Positions 1 to 5,175 are shown, numbered from the stretch's first letter. The stretch: 5,550 bases of DNA from Candidatus Thorarchaeota archaeon (GCA_029855925.1 JAGSHP010000202.1:1-5550), one strand, 5' to 3'. Numbers and translations are program-made. Notes: generated by a model not told the origin, from the letters alone.

Positions 1-1
1 C

Positions 2-286
2 GCCGAGCATGCGCGATTCGCCGCGTACAGAAGACTACACGAAGAGCAGCAGTCATCTCATGTGATCATCCTACACTCCAATAGGGTCTTGGCAAATAAT
101 GAGATTGAGCCCTGGCTTACACGCTATGGAGTAGATGAGGCATTCAAGGCTCAACCAGCCGTGTTGAGTTCCATTGACGATACGCTGGCCGTTCTGACAG
201 CACTGGTGCCCCCTGAAATCGTTCAACGAGTCTCAGAATGCTACGCCAGACCTAGAATCGTCGGAGAGGTTCAGACTCCAGTCTAG
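2..286 (+). CDS. 3' end of an unrecognised protein gene (partial, runs off the left edge)
   Basis: The reading frame is open from the first bases of the window to a TAG stop at 284-286, giving the last 94 residues of a protein whose start lies outside. A GTG at 62 could start a 74-residue version, but I see no ribosome binding site before it. The frame upstream also reads like protein (AEHARFAAYRRLHEEQQ), so a C-terminal fragment of a larger gene is more likely. The visible part has a short hydrophobic strand (HVIILHSNRVLA), then an alternation of helices and loops with WLTRYGVDEAF and a leucine-rich stretch (LAVLTALVPPEIV). There is no signal peptide, metal-binding motif or membrane segment. 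I do not recognise the family and assign no function. It converges on the zinc-ribbon operon and is followed by a shared hairpin terminator. Confidence 0.6.
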   Translation, partial: AEHARFAAYRRLHEEQQSSHVIILHSNRVLANNEIEPWLTRYGVDEAFKAQPAVLSSIDDTLAVLTALVPPEIVQRVSECYARPRIVGEVQTPV

Positions 287-289
287 ATA

Positions 290-334
290 TATAGAAAAAA
301 GAAAGGAGAAAGGGGAACGAGCCCCTTTGATTTT
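290..334. terminator. Bidirectional hairpin terminator between convergent genes
   Basis: A perfect 7-bp stem, AAAGGGG (309-315) with CCCCTTT (322-328), encloses the 6-base loop AACGAG. On the plus strand it is followed by GATTTT. On the minus strand it is followed by a pyrimidine tract with a run of six Ts (CTCCTTTCTTTTTTC). The structure lies between the stop of the left-edge gene (286) and the stop of the minus-strand zinc-ribbon gene (333), so it can serve both. The minus-strand side looks stronger. Archaeal termination relies mainly on the T tract, which is present. Confidence 0.65.
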
Positions 335-1292
335 AGATGCGTTCCTTTGCCTCTTTACGTGACACACCTTTGTACAAGAGTGCAAGGCCTATTATTGAGA
401 GGAGAGATCCCGAGACCATGCCGCCCCCTACAAGCATGCCGACTTGGAGTGCGAGATAGATGAGTCCAGCACCAGTCAAGAGGGAAATGAGACCTCCAAA
501 GATCGCCATTCCACGAAAAGCCATGGACCGAGGGTACTTGCTCTCAATCACATAACCAGTTGACGCAGAGACCGATGCCTTGTAGGTACGACTGCCGTAA
601 CGATACTCTAGCTCCCAGACTGGGACGTGAATCAGGTAGGTCTCACCGACTTCGATGTTGTCGTTCCTGCTTTCGATCTTATCGACCTCATCAAGAATCA
701 ATGCAGTCTGACGGTCATATGCCATCTTCTTTGCAAGTTCACGAGCATCATCCTGACCGACTTGACTGTGAAGGACTTGCCCGTCGAACTCCTCAGCATG
801 TGCATGACTGAAGTACTCCTTCGCACGAGTCGGGATGGGGAAGTTCTTGATGTCCTCGTCGATGTCTGAGATACCAGGGACGTTGATCTCATATCTTCGC
901 TGGAATCGTCCGGACTCCGGCTTCCAGTAGAAGTCAATCCTCTTGTATGCACCACGGTACTGTGGCCACTCGTCATAGAATTTTGCGTCCTTACCCATTC
1001 CATGGTAAGTGGTGTCCGCATCTACGCGGCTTATCCAGAACGGATAGAAGATGAGTTTCGCCTTGACAAACTTCGCCTTCACAGGAAGGTCCTGAGGTGC
1101 ACCAAGCTGTTTGGAACACCAGTCGAGAAGAGTCCTCTGCGCCTCGGACTGAGGGAAGTGAACTCTGATCATGTAGTGGTCCTTGAATTTCTGACCCGTA
1201 GTCGTCTGGGCGGTCCCACAATATGGGCAGACCAGAAGGACATCACCGGGACCTGCTTCGAAATCAGCGTCACAAAAAGCACATCTCACCAT
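333..1292 (-). CDS. Zinc-ribbon protein with two C-terminal transmembrane helices (operon gene 2)
   Basis: This 319-residue protein opens with a treble-clef type zinc ribbon: Cys4 and Cys7 (CAFC), then Cys22 and Cys25 (CPYC). The soluble middle contains a hydrophobic strand ending in a YPFW motif (about 79-90), a Tyr/Trp-rich charged region (about 105-135), and helices (about 155-205). A strand pair follows around 219-250, with YLIHVPVWELEY and then a turn SASTGYVIE. Two hydrophobic helices, about 259-283 and 286-309, end in a short basic tail, so it should be membrane anchored. The order zinc ribbon, YxPxW strand, second PxW strand and 'TG.V' turn recalls bacterial TFIIB-type zinc-ribbon proteins of unknown function. 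That likeness is from memory. It is a diverged paralogue of the gene just upstream. The ATG is chosen because GGTGAT lies just before it. No function is known; a sensor or assembly role would be inference. Confidence 0.88.
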   Translation of the reverse strand: MVRCAFCDADFEAGPGDVLLVCPYCGTAQTTTGQKFKDHYMIRVHFPQSEAQRTLLDWCSKQLGAPQDLPVKAKFVKAKLIFYPFWISRVDADTTYHGMGKDAKFYDEWPQYRGAYKRIDFYWKPESGRFQRRYEINVPGISDIDEDIKNFPIPTRAKEYFSHAHAEEFDGQVLHSQVGQDDARELAKKMAYDRQTALILDEVDKIESRNDNIEVGETYLIHVPVWELEYRYGSRTYKASVSASTGYVIESKYPRSMAFRGMAIFGGLISLLTGAGLIYLALQVGMLVGGGMVSGSLLSIIGLALLYKGVSRKEAKERI

Positions 1293-1295
1293 GAT

Positions 1296-1301
1296 ATCAC
1301 C
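1296..1301 (-). promoter_or_regulatory. Ribosome binding site of operon gene 2, containing the stop codon of gene 1
   Basis: On the minus strand the sequence is GGTGATATCATG. GGTGAT matches the AUCACC of the archaeal 16S 3' tail, and the TGA inside it (1297-1299) is the stop codon of the upstream zinc-ribbon gene. Only four bases (1293-1296) separate that stop from the ATG, so termination and re-initiation occur at the same spot. This suggests translational coupling of the two paralogues. Confidence 0.65.
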
Positions 1302-2325
1302 CCCGCTTCTCCCGCTGCGTCATGAGCAGCACCTTGAAGCCAAAGAACGACATTATTACGCCAATGATCGTGGCAACTATACCACCAACGATGAATCCCG
1401 TTGAGTCGCCCAGATATCCAATGTATGCAAGCTGACCGCCCACGCCACCGACGATGACTCCAATTATGCCCACCAGAGTCCACATGATCCTCTGAGCCTT
1501 GGTAATGGGAATCTCGCCAAGGACGACCTTGCCTGAGTGAGCGTCAAGAGCGCACTTGTAGAGGTCTCCGCCGAACTTGTAACGGATCAATGCAAAGGGC
1601 GCCTGAAGATAGGTCGTGCCTCGGACATTGGTAGTGGTTCTGCAATCGAAGAGTTCTGTCAGATTGGACTTGGCTTGCGCTCGATGTCTATCTGCAACTC
1701 TGCTGTGGACTGCCTTCTCAAATTCCTCTTGCCCAATCTCTGCATTCAGAATTGTGGGATTTAGGTCCTTGATCTTCTCAAAATTGTAAGGTTCTGTGTC
1801 GCTGAGATTTATTGTTTCGAGATATTCCTCGAGACCGTAGATTCTGGCTCCTTTCCGAGCCAATAGCCGTTCGTCGGTATCGGTGTGTATCTCGTCCTGA
1901 ACGGGAACATATCCCGTTTCATACTCCGTGACTGTTCGGGTCTGTGTATGACCTTCGCTGTCAGTATACGTTTCAGTTCGTTGAACTGGTACTTGCACCG
2001 TCTTGTAGCCTTTATACCAAGAGTCTGCCTTTACCTTTGCAGTCCAGACCGGTACGTAGATCAGTGTATGCTCAACCACTTCAGCATCTCGGACCAAGGA
2101 CTTGTTCATGCCCTTGTTCTTCTCGAGGAACTTCTTGAACCCCTTGAGGCGGTCTTCCTCGTCCTTCGCTGCCTCCATGAGATGGTCACCGATCGCCTTC
2201 CCGTCGATTGTGGAGGTCTGCCCGCAGTAGGGACAGGTGATGACCACATCGTCAGGTCCGGTTCGGACATTGCCATTGCAGACTGGACACTTGAACATGT
2301 CCACTGTCTGAGCATCCGATCCCAT
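1297..2325 (-). CDS. Zinc-ribbon protein with two C-terminal transmembrane helices (operon gene 1)
   Basis: This 342-residue protein starts with a zinc ribbon: Cys13/Cys16 (CPVC) and Cys31/Cys34 (CPYC). A charged helix (about 50-72) follows, then the strand TLIYVPVWTAKVKADSWY (about 87-104). A Thr/Glu-rich hairpin region at about 111-143 is bracketed by two VPVQ motifs. A helical region (about 160-226) leads to a second strand set (239-272), YLQAPFALIRYKFGG then DAHSGKVVLGEIP, resembling a PepSY-like or beta-hairpin unit. Hydrophobic helices at about 281-304 and 308-334 precede a basic tail. Architecture and motif order match the downstream gene, so the two are tandem paralogues, probably acting together at the membrane. 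The ATG at 2325 is supported by GGTGAT six bases upstream; a Met at residue 10 is an alternative start that keeps the zinc ribbon. The likeness to bacterial TFIIB-type zinc-ribbon proteins of unknown function is a family-level inference. Confidence 0.88.
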   Translation of the reverse strand: MGSDAQTVDMFKCPVCNGNVRTGPDDVVITCPYCGQTSTIDGKAIGDHLMEAAKDEEDRLKGFKKFLEKNKGMNKSLVRDAEVVEHTLIYVPVWTAKVKADSWYKGYKTVQVPVQRTETYTDSEGHTQTRTVTEYETGYVPVQDEIHTDTDERLLARKGARIYGLEEYLETINLSDTEPYNFEKIKDLNPTILNAEIGQEEFEKAVHSRVADRHRAQAKSNLTELFDCRTTTNVRGTTYLQAPFALIRYKFGGDLYKCALDAHSGKVVLGEIPITKAQRIMWTLVGIIGVIVGGVGGQLAYIGYLGDSTGFIVGGIVATIIGVIMSFFGFKVLLMTQREKRG

Positions 2326-2331
2326 TGATTA

Positions 2332-2337
2332 ATCACC
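2332..2337 (-). promoter_or_regulatory. Ribosome binding site of the zinc-ribbon operon
   Basis: GGTGAT on the minus strand, six bases before the ATG at 2325, matches the AUCACC segment of the archaeal 16S tail. It favours this ATG over the internal Met codon nine codons later. A TATA-like CATAATA on the minus strand (plus 2374-2380) would place transcript start near 2352, giving a leader of about 27 bases; that promoter is tentative. Confidence 0.5.
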
Positions 2338-2570
2338 ATTCTATGTAAACATATGAAGACCCGCGCCGTAGCCTATTATGACTTATGGTGATGTCCGAAC
2401 CAGCAAGCCAACATGTCCCCTAAGGTTCAGGTCAAACTGTCAGATGATGGAACAAGTGGCAGACTGGAATAGTATCATTAAAATAAACAACACGCTCGTG
2501 GAGCTGAGCTGTCTGCTATGATGGACAGCACTCTTTTATTGAGGGAGCGCTGTTTGCACAACAGACATGA

Positions 2571-2723
2571 TTGGATACTCCGGAGGCAAGACTGTTGCAG
2601 CCGCATGGTGATGAAGACATTGGCCCCGATGATGCTGATGAGGATTGGCAAGATGACGAGGAGTGGGATGAAGAGGACTGGGGCGATGACTGGGAAGACA
2701 TCGATGACGATGATGACTGGTGA
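2571..2723 (+). CDS. Possible small acidic, tryptophan-punctuated protein (50 codons) or the tail of a broken gene
   Basis: Directly after an in-frame TGA (2568-2570) a frame runs from TTG at 2571 to TGA at 2721-2723. There is no ATG in it. The first 12 or so residues are ordinary (LDTPEARLLQPHG), and the rest is almost only Asp, Glu and Trp, with Trp at positions 26, 32, 37, 41 and 50, ending IDDDDDW. The two other plus-strand frames through the same bases either stop early or give an improbable Met/Arg/Lys-rich peptide. Highly acidic tails ending in an aromatic residue occur on proteins that bind partners or mimic nucleic acid; applying that here is inference. A T-rich stretch at 2532-2540 could be a TATA element for a near-leaderless transcript. 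The absence of an ATG or clear ribosome binding site, and the stop just upstream, keep confidence low. It converges on mtnP. Confidence 0.35.
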   Translation: MDTPEARLLQPHGDEDIGPDDADEDWQDDEEWDEEDWGDDWEDIDDDDDW

Positions 2724-2730
2724 TAGAAGT

Positions 2731-2759
2731 AAACGAAAAAGATGGCCGCATGAGCGGCC
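2731..2759 (-). terminator. Intrinsic terminator of mtnP
   Basis: A perfect 6-bp GC-rich stem, GGCCGC (2744-2749) with GCGGCC (2754-2759), has a 4-base loop. Read on the minus strand it is followed by ATCTTTTTCGTTTAC, a good T-rich release tract. It begins nine bases after the mtnP stop codon (2768-2770). On the plus strand no T run follows, so it acts mainly for mtnP. Confidence 0.75.
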
Positions 2760-2767
2760 GGTATCGC

Positions 2768-3628
2768 TTAGAAGATGCCACCCTTCATGGCAGTCTGACA
2801 CTCACAGCTTGGTGACTTTGGAATCTTATCGATCATTGCAAATGTCAGCTTGCGCACTCGTTCGATGTTGCTGGCCATGGTCTTGAGGACCAGCTCATGA
2901 CTGACGACCTCTTCACCATGAACATCGTAGTCCGTGGGCATAGAGATGTTCACGAAGCAGATGCCTGCCTCACGAGCAAGAGCAGCTTCTGGATAGGCGG
3001 TCATCCCAATGACGTCCCAACCCTGATTGTGATAGAACATGGATTCGGCTCGAGTGGAGAATCGTGGACCGTTGATGCACACATACGTGCCCTTGTCATG
3101 AGCCTTGAAACCAAGCTCTTGAGCGGTCTCAAAGGCGATCTTTCTCAGCTCAGGACAGAATGGCTCTGCGAATCCAACATGAGCGATGGTCCCACCCTCA
3201 AAGAATGTGTCCTTGCGTGTCCCAAAGGTCCGGTCAAAGATCTGGTCTGCAATGACAAATTCCCCGAGCTTGATCTTGTCGGGTTGAAGACTGCCACAGG
3301 CTGCAGGACTGATTATCCGCTTGACCCCCAGCGCCTTCATCCCCCAGATGTTAGCGCGATAGTTAATCATGTGTGGAGGGATGGTGTGACTGCGTCCGTG
3401 TCTTGCCAAGAAGGCGAACGACCTGCCCTTGACAGTGCCAACAATGAAGTTGTCGGACGGAGCTCCATAGGGCGTGAAGACCTTCACCTCTATTGGATTC
3501 TCCACAAGAGTCGGGTCATAGTTGCCACTACCACCGAACATGCCAATCTCGATGGGCAAGAGGGACTCGAACTCGCTCTGCTTACTTCGGTCAATTACCA
3601 CATAATCTAGCTTGGCCTCAAATGCCAT
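2768..3628 (-). CDS. mtnP: S-methyl-5'-thioadenosine phosphorylase
   Basis: This 286-residue enzyme of the PNP/MTAP family phosphorolyses methylthioadenosine, a by-product of polyamine synthesis, to adenine and 5-methylthioribose-1-phosphate in the cytosol. Visible motifs, in order, are the phosphate loop GGSG (32-35), RHGR (76-79), HTIPPHMINYRAN (81-93), SPAACGSL (108-114), GPRFSTRAES (187-196), GMTAYPEAALAREAGIC (208-224) and PTDYD (231-235). The Asp residues of TDYD, in place of the Asn of guanosine/inosine phosphorylases, point to a 6-aminopurine substrate. The C-terminus has a CEC (CXC) motif at 275-277, as in hyperthermophilic archaeal homologues where it forms a disulfide. Length is close to the family norm, slightly long at the N-terminus. 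The ATG is supported by AGGAGTGAT eight bases upstream. The neighbouring phosphoribosyltransferase suggests purine salvage. A methylthioinosine or broader nucleoside specificity remains possible. Confidence 0.95.
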   Translation of the reverse strand: MAFEAKLDYVVIDRSKQSEFESLLPIEIGMFGGSGNYDPTLVENPIEVKVFTPYGAPSDNFIVGTVKGRSFAFLARHGRSHTIPPHMINYRANIWGMKALGVKRIISPAACGSLQPDKIKLGEFVIADQIFDRTFGTRKDTFFEGGTIAHVGFAEPFCPELRKIAFETAQELGFKAHDKGTYVCINGPRFSTRAESMFYHNQGWDVIGMTAYPEAALAREAGICFVNISMPTDYDVHGEEVVSHELVLKTMASNIERVRKLTFAMIDKIPKSPSCECQTAMKGGIF

Positions 3629-3636
3629 TTCGTGAT

Positions 3637-3645
3637 ATCACTCCT
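3637..3645 (-). promoter_or_regulatory. Strong Shine-Dalgarno site of mtnP
   Basis: AGGAGTGAT on the minus strand is a near-complete match to the complement of the 16S 3' tail (AGGAGGTGAT with one G missing), eight bases before the ATG. It overlaps the perfect 10-base palindrome GTGATATCAC at 3632-3641. Confidence 0.6.
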
Positions 3646-3679
3646 GATTCTCTCTGACCATTGGTCTTGCCTCTTCACA

Positions 3680-3688
3680 TTTATACAT
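3680..3688 (-). promoter_or_regulatory. TATA box of the mtnP promoter
   Basis: The minus strand reads ATGTATAAA here, the best archaeal TATA-like element in the gap. A transcript start about 25 bases downstream would fall near 3659, leaving a leader of about 30 bases that contains the ribosome binding site. The inverted repeat GACCA-T-TGGTC (3656-3666) lies at the predicted start site and could be an operator, though it is short. This promoter would let mtnP be expressed apart from the upstream phosphoribosyltransferase gene. Confidence 0.45.
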
Positions 3689-3764
3689 AGTGCCAATGAT
3701 GGTACTGAGTGAACAGAACCTGAGTACATGTCCATATTACCATCGATTGCCAGTTAGATAATAG

Positions 3765-3787
3765 ATACAAGCCTGCTCTGCTTGTAT
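3765..3787. terminator. Hairpin downstream of the phosphoribosyltransferase gene (distal)
   Basis: A perfect 8-bp stem, ATACAAGC (3765-3772) with GCTTGTAT (3780-3787), encloses a 7-base loop. It lies about 35 bases past the phosphoribosyltransferase stop. On the minus strand it is followed by CTATTATCTAAC, only moderately T-rich, so it could be a terminator or an mRNA 3'-end structure. Confidence 0.45.
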
Positions 3788-3796
3788 TGTGCGCGA

Positions 3797-3816
3797 ACCC
3801 CCGAAACTATGGGGGT
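3797..3816. terminator. Hairpin downstream of the phosphoribosyltransferase gene (proximal)
   Basis: A 6-bp stem, ACCCCC (3797-3802) with GGGGGT (3811-3816), has an 8-base loop, and two further pairs (CG/CG) are possible past a bulged A. It begins five bases after the phosphoribosyltransferase stop codon. No T tract follows on the minus strand (TCGCGCAC), so alone it is a poor terminator; with the second hairpin it may protect or end the transcript. Confidence 0.4.
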
Positions 3817-3821
3817 CGAAT

Positions 3822-4487
3822 CTATTTCTTTAGCTTCCAAACACCTTGGGGGGTCTCTTGCAGGTGTCCGAGGAATATCATGTGTTCCCGGACCTTCTCA
3901 AGCTCATCATCGGGGAGAACGACATTGTTGTACTCACGGAGATGCTTCTTGACATCACGAGTGTCCATCTCAGACAGTTTCTCACCTTTGAAGATCTCAA
4001 GTACGAGATGTGTGAGGTCCTCCATTCGGTTCCAGGGGAAGATCTCCCATGCCCAGGTGACCTCGACACCATAGTAGTCTGGCACAAACTTAGAACCAAC
4101 AATATGCATCAGGGTTGCGGACCTGACGTCAGCAGGTCCCTGCTCCTTGACATGATTGACGGCCATGGTCAGGCTCTCGCCAGTGTCTGTGATATCGTCG
4201 ATCACCAGGACCTTCTTTCCCTTCACATCAGCAACCAGTGGACTTGTGAGCCGAGCCTTGCCATCCTTCGTTGCTGTGACGCCCCAGTGGTCAACCTTCA
4301 CGCTGTAGAGTTCCTTCACACCCAGTAGATCGCACTGAATGCGCGCATGAACCCATCCGCCACGGGCAATGCCAACGATTACATCAGGATGCCAGTTAGA
4401 CTCCTTGATCTTTAGGGCGGTCTGATTGGCATACTTGTATATGTCATCAAAGTCAAGCAGATAACAGAGGGGACCTTTGAGTTCCAT
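3822..4487 (-). CDS. Purine-type phosphoribosyltransferase with a C-terminal extension
   Basis: This 221-residue type I phosphoribosyltransferase joins a free base to PRPP to form a nucleotide. The PRPP-binding signature VLVIDDITDTGESL is at 93-106, with the two adjacent acidic residues and TGES typical of the family. The pyrophosphate loop is GIARGGW (39-45), and the flexible-loop region is around 64-83. An aromatic base-binding hood, TWAWEIFPW (144-152), resembles xanthine/guanine/hypoxanthine transferases of the Gpt-like group (COG2236). The exact base cannot be read from sequence alone. Residues about 155-221 form an extra charged, helical segment ending GHLQETPQGVWKLKK, longer than the minimal enzymes of about 150 residues that I recall; it looks somewhat like a winged-helix end, which is inference. 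The ATG has GGTGAC five bases upstream. mtnP follows on the same strand 193 bases downstream, suggesting salvage of bases released there. Confidence 0.9.
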   Translation of the reverse strand: MELKGPLCYLLDFDDIYKYANQTALKIKESNWHPDVIVGIARGGWVHARIQCDLLGVKELYSVKVDHWGVTATKDGKARLTSPLVADVKGKKVLVIDDITDTGESLTMAVNHVKEQGPADVRSATLMHIVGSKFVPDYYGVEVTWAWEIFPWNRMEDLTHLVLEIFKGEKLSEMDTRDVKKHLREYNNVVLPDDELEKVREHMIFLGHLQETPQGVWKLKK

Positions 4488-4656
4488 ATTGAGTCACCAT
4501 CCATACTGCCGCGGGGAATTGTATGTTAAAAATCTGCGCCTCCGTACTAAACATCATTGAAATCACCAACGTGCATTATTCCCTGGGAACTGGCAAAGCG
4601 AAACTTGCAAAAGATGGAGCTGGTAACAAAATGGTGTTCTGAAGATCACAGCCAGA
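4488..4656. other. Divergent intergenic region between phosphoribosyltransferase and thioesterase genes
   Basis: This 169-base gap holds the phosphoribosyltransferase promoter on the minus strand. For the plus-strand thioesterase I see only a weak candidate, GCGAAACTTGCAAAAG near 4598-4613, with a purine-rich BRE-like part followed by an A/T-rich part that would start transcription around 4635. No hairpins, repeats or small genes stand out. Confidence 0.35.
4493..4532 (-). promoter_or_regulatory. Promoter and ribosome binding site of the phosphoribosyltransferase gene
   Basis: On the minus strand, TTTTTAACAT (plus 4523-4532) is a TATA-like box. A start about 25 bases downstream, near 4503, leaves a short leader of about 15 bases that contains GGTGAC (plus 4493-4498), five bases before the ATG. 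The spacing of all three elements agrees with archaeal rules. Confidence 0.45.
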
Positions 4657-5175
4657 ATGGAGATGGCACAAGAAGCAACCGAGGCCCAAACAATGAAAGA
4701 AAAGCGAGTTTCCGAGTCGAGAACGATAATGACTCAGACTGTGTTTCCAAACGATGTGAACAACAATGGAACGTTGTATGGAGGGCGACTGCTGGACTGG
4801 ATGGACACGCTCGGTGGGATCGTGGCGAAGCGTCACAGCAGGAGCACCATTGTCACAGCCTCAATCGACTCCCTCAACTTCATAAATCCAATACGTCAGC
4901 GAGATATTGTCATACTGGAGGCATGGGTCAATTACGTCGGAACAGCCTCGATGGAGATCGAGGTCCGGGTCATGTCAGAGGATCCGTTCACTGGAGAGAC
5001 CCGAAAGACGTGCAGAGCGTTTCTCACGTACGTTGCGATCGGACCAGACGGGAAGCCCAGACCTGTTCCAAAGCTCATTCTCGAGTCGGAGGAAGAGAAG
5101 ATCAGATTTGAAGAGGCTAAGAAGAGACGGGAGGAAAGACTGAGAATAAGAAACCTCGAGCCAACCGAGTGGTGA
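4657..5175 (+). CDS. Hotdog-fold acyl-CoA thioesterase (YciA/BACH-like)
   Basis: This 172-residue protein hydrolyses acyl-CoA to free acid and CoA. The hotdog signature is clear: FPNDVNNNGTLYGG (30-43), then LLDWMD (45-50), whose Asp50 matches the catalytic acid of YciA-type enzymes. The central helix GGIVAKRHS and strands TASIDSLNFINPIRQRDIV (67-85), ASMEIEVRV (97-105) and CRAFLTYVAIGPDGKPRPVPKL (119-140) follow. The N-rich PNDVNNNG loop and the FINPI motif are as in Haemophilus HI0827, from memory. The C-terminal 32 residues form a highly charged helix (ESEEEKIRFEEAKKRREER). Family members act as dimers or hexamers of dimers in the cytosol. Start codons at 4657, 4663 and 4693 are possible; the one at 4693 has GAGG eight bases upstream and fits the usual N-terminal length, so the true protein may have 160 residues. 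Chain-length preference cannot be told. Confidence 0.93.
   Translation: MEMAQEATEAQTMKEKRVSESRTIMTQTVFPNDVNNNGTLYGGRLLDWMDTLGGIVAKRHSRSTIVTASIDSLNFINPIRQRDIVILEAWVNYVGTASMEIEVRVMSEDPFTGETRKTCRAFLTYVAIGPDGKPRPVPKLILESEEEKIRFEEAKKRREERLRIRNLEPTEW

Larger units (their letters stand above)
2326..2767. other. 442-base gap with small plus-strand frames and hairpins but no large gene
   Basis: Between the start of the zinc-ribbon operon and the stop of mtnP there is no long convincing gene. On the plus strand, short frames look partly protein-like: a 47-codon ATG frame from 2378 to a stop at 2519-2521 (includes MMEQVADWNSIIKINNTL), a 19-codon frame from 2413 (MSPKVQVKLSDDGTSGRLE), an open stretch 2508-2567 ending in TGA, and after that TGA the acidic frame listed separately. 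AT-rich stretches at 2477-2489 (ATTAAAATAAAC) and 2532-2540 could be promoter elements. Hairpins occur at 2508-2529 (GCTGTC/GACAGC, 10-base loop, followed by CTCTTTTATT) and 2550-2564 (CTGTT/AACAG). The pattern fits either a short gene with a leader or a decayed gene; I cannot decide between them. Confidence 0.4.

Noticed and set aside
2386..2466. C/D-box small RNA candidate (GTGATGT, AGATGATGG, CTGG)
   Set aside because: The boxes depart from RTGATGA and CTGA, and the spacing does not give two guide segments.
2508..2723. TGA at 2568-2570 read as selenocysteine or read-through, joining two open stretches
   Set aside because: No conserved selenoprotein motif or SECIS-like stem is apparent, and the upstream stretch itself lacks a start codon.
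2518..2886. Plus-strand frame of 122 codons starting MMDSTLLLRERC
   Set aside because: It is Met/Arg/Cys-rich, overlaps the mtnP 3' end and terminator, and runs across the acidic frame out of phase; it looks like a shadow.
2897..3610. Long plus-strand frame of 237 codons opposite mtnP
   Set aside because: It is the antisense shadow of a gene with clear MTAP motifs; its own translation has no recognisable domain.
3694..3724. C/D-like boxes ATGATGG and CTGA in the mtnP upstream region
   Set aside because: The distances are far too short for an archaeal C/D guide RNA.
3790..3830. tRNA T-arm-like string GGGGGTCGAATC / GGGGGTTCGCGC
   Set aside because: No acceptor stem, anticodon arm or matching T stem is present on either strand, and the stretch abuts a coding end.
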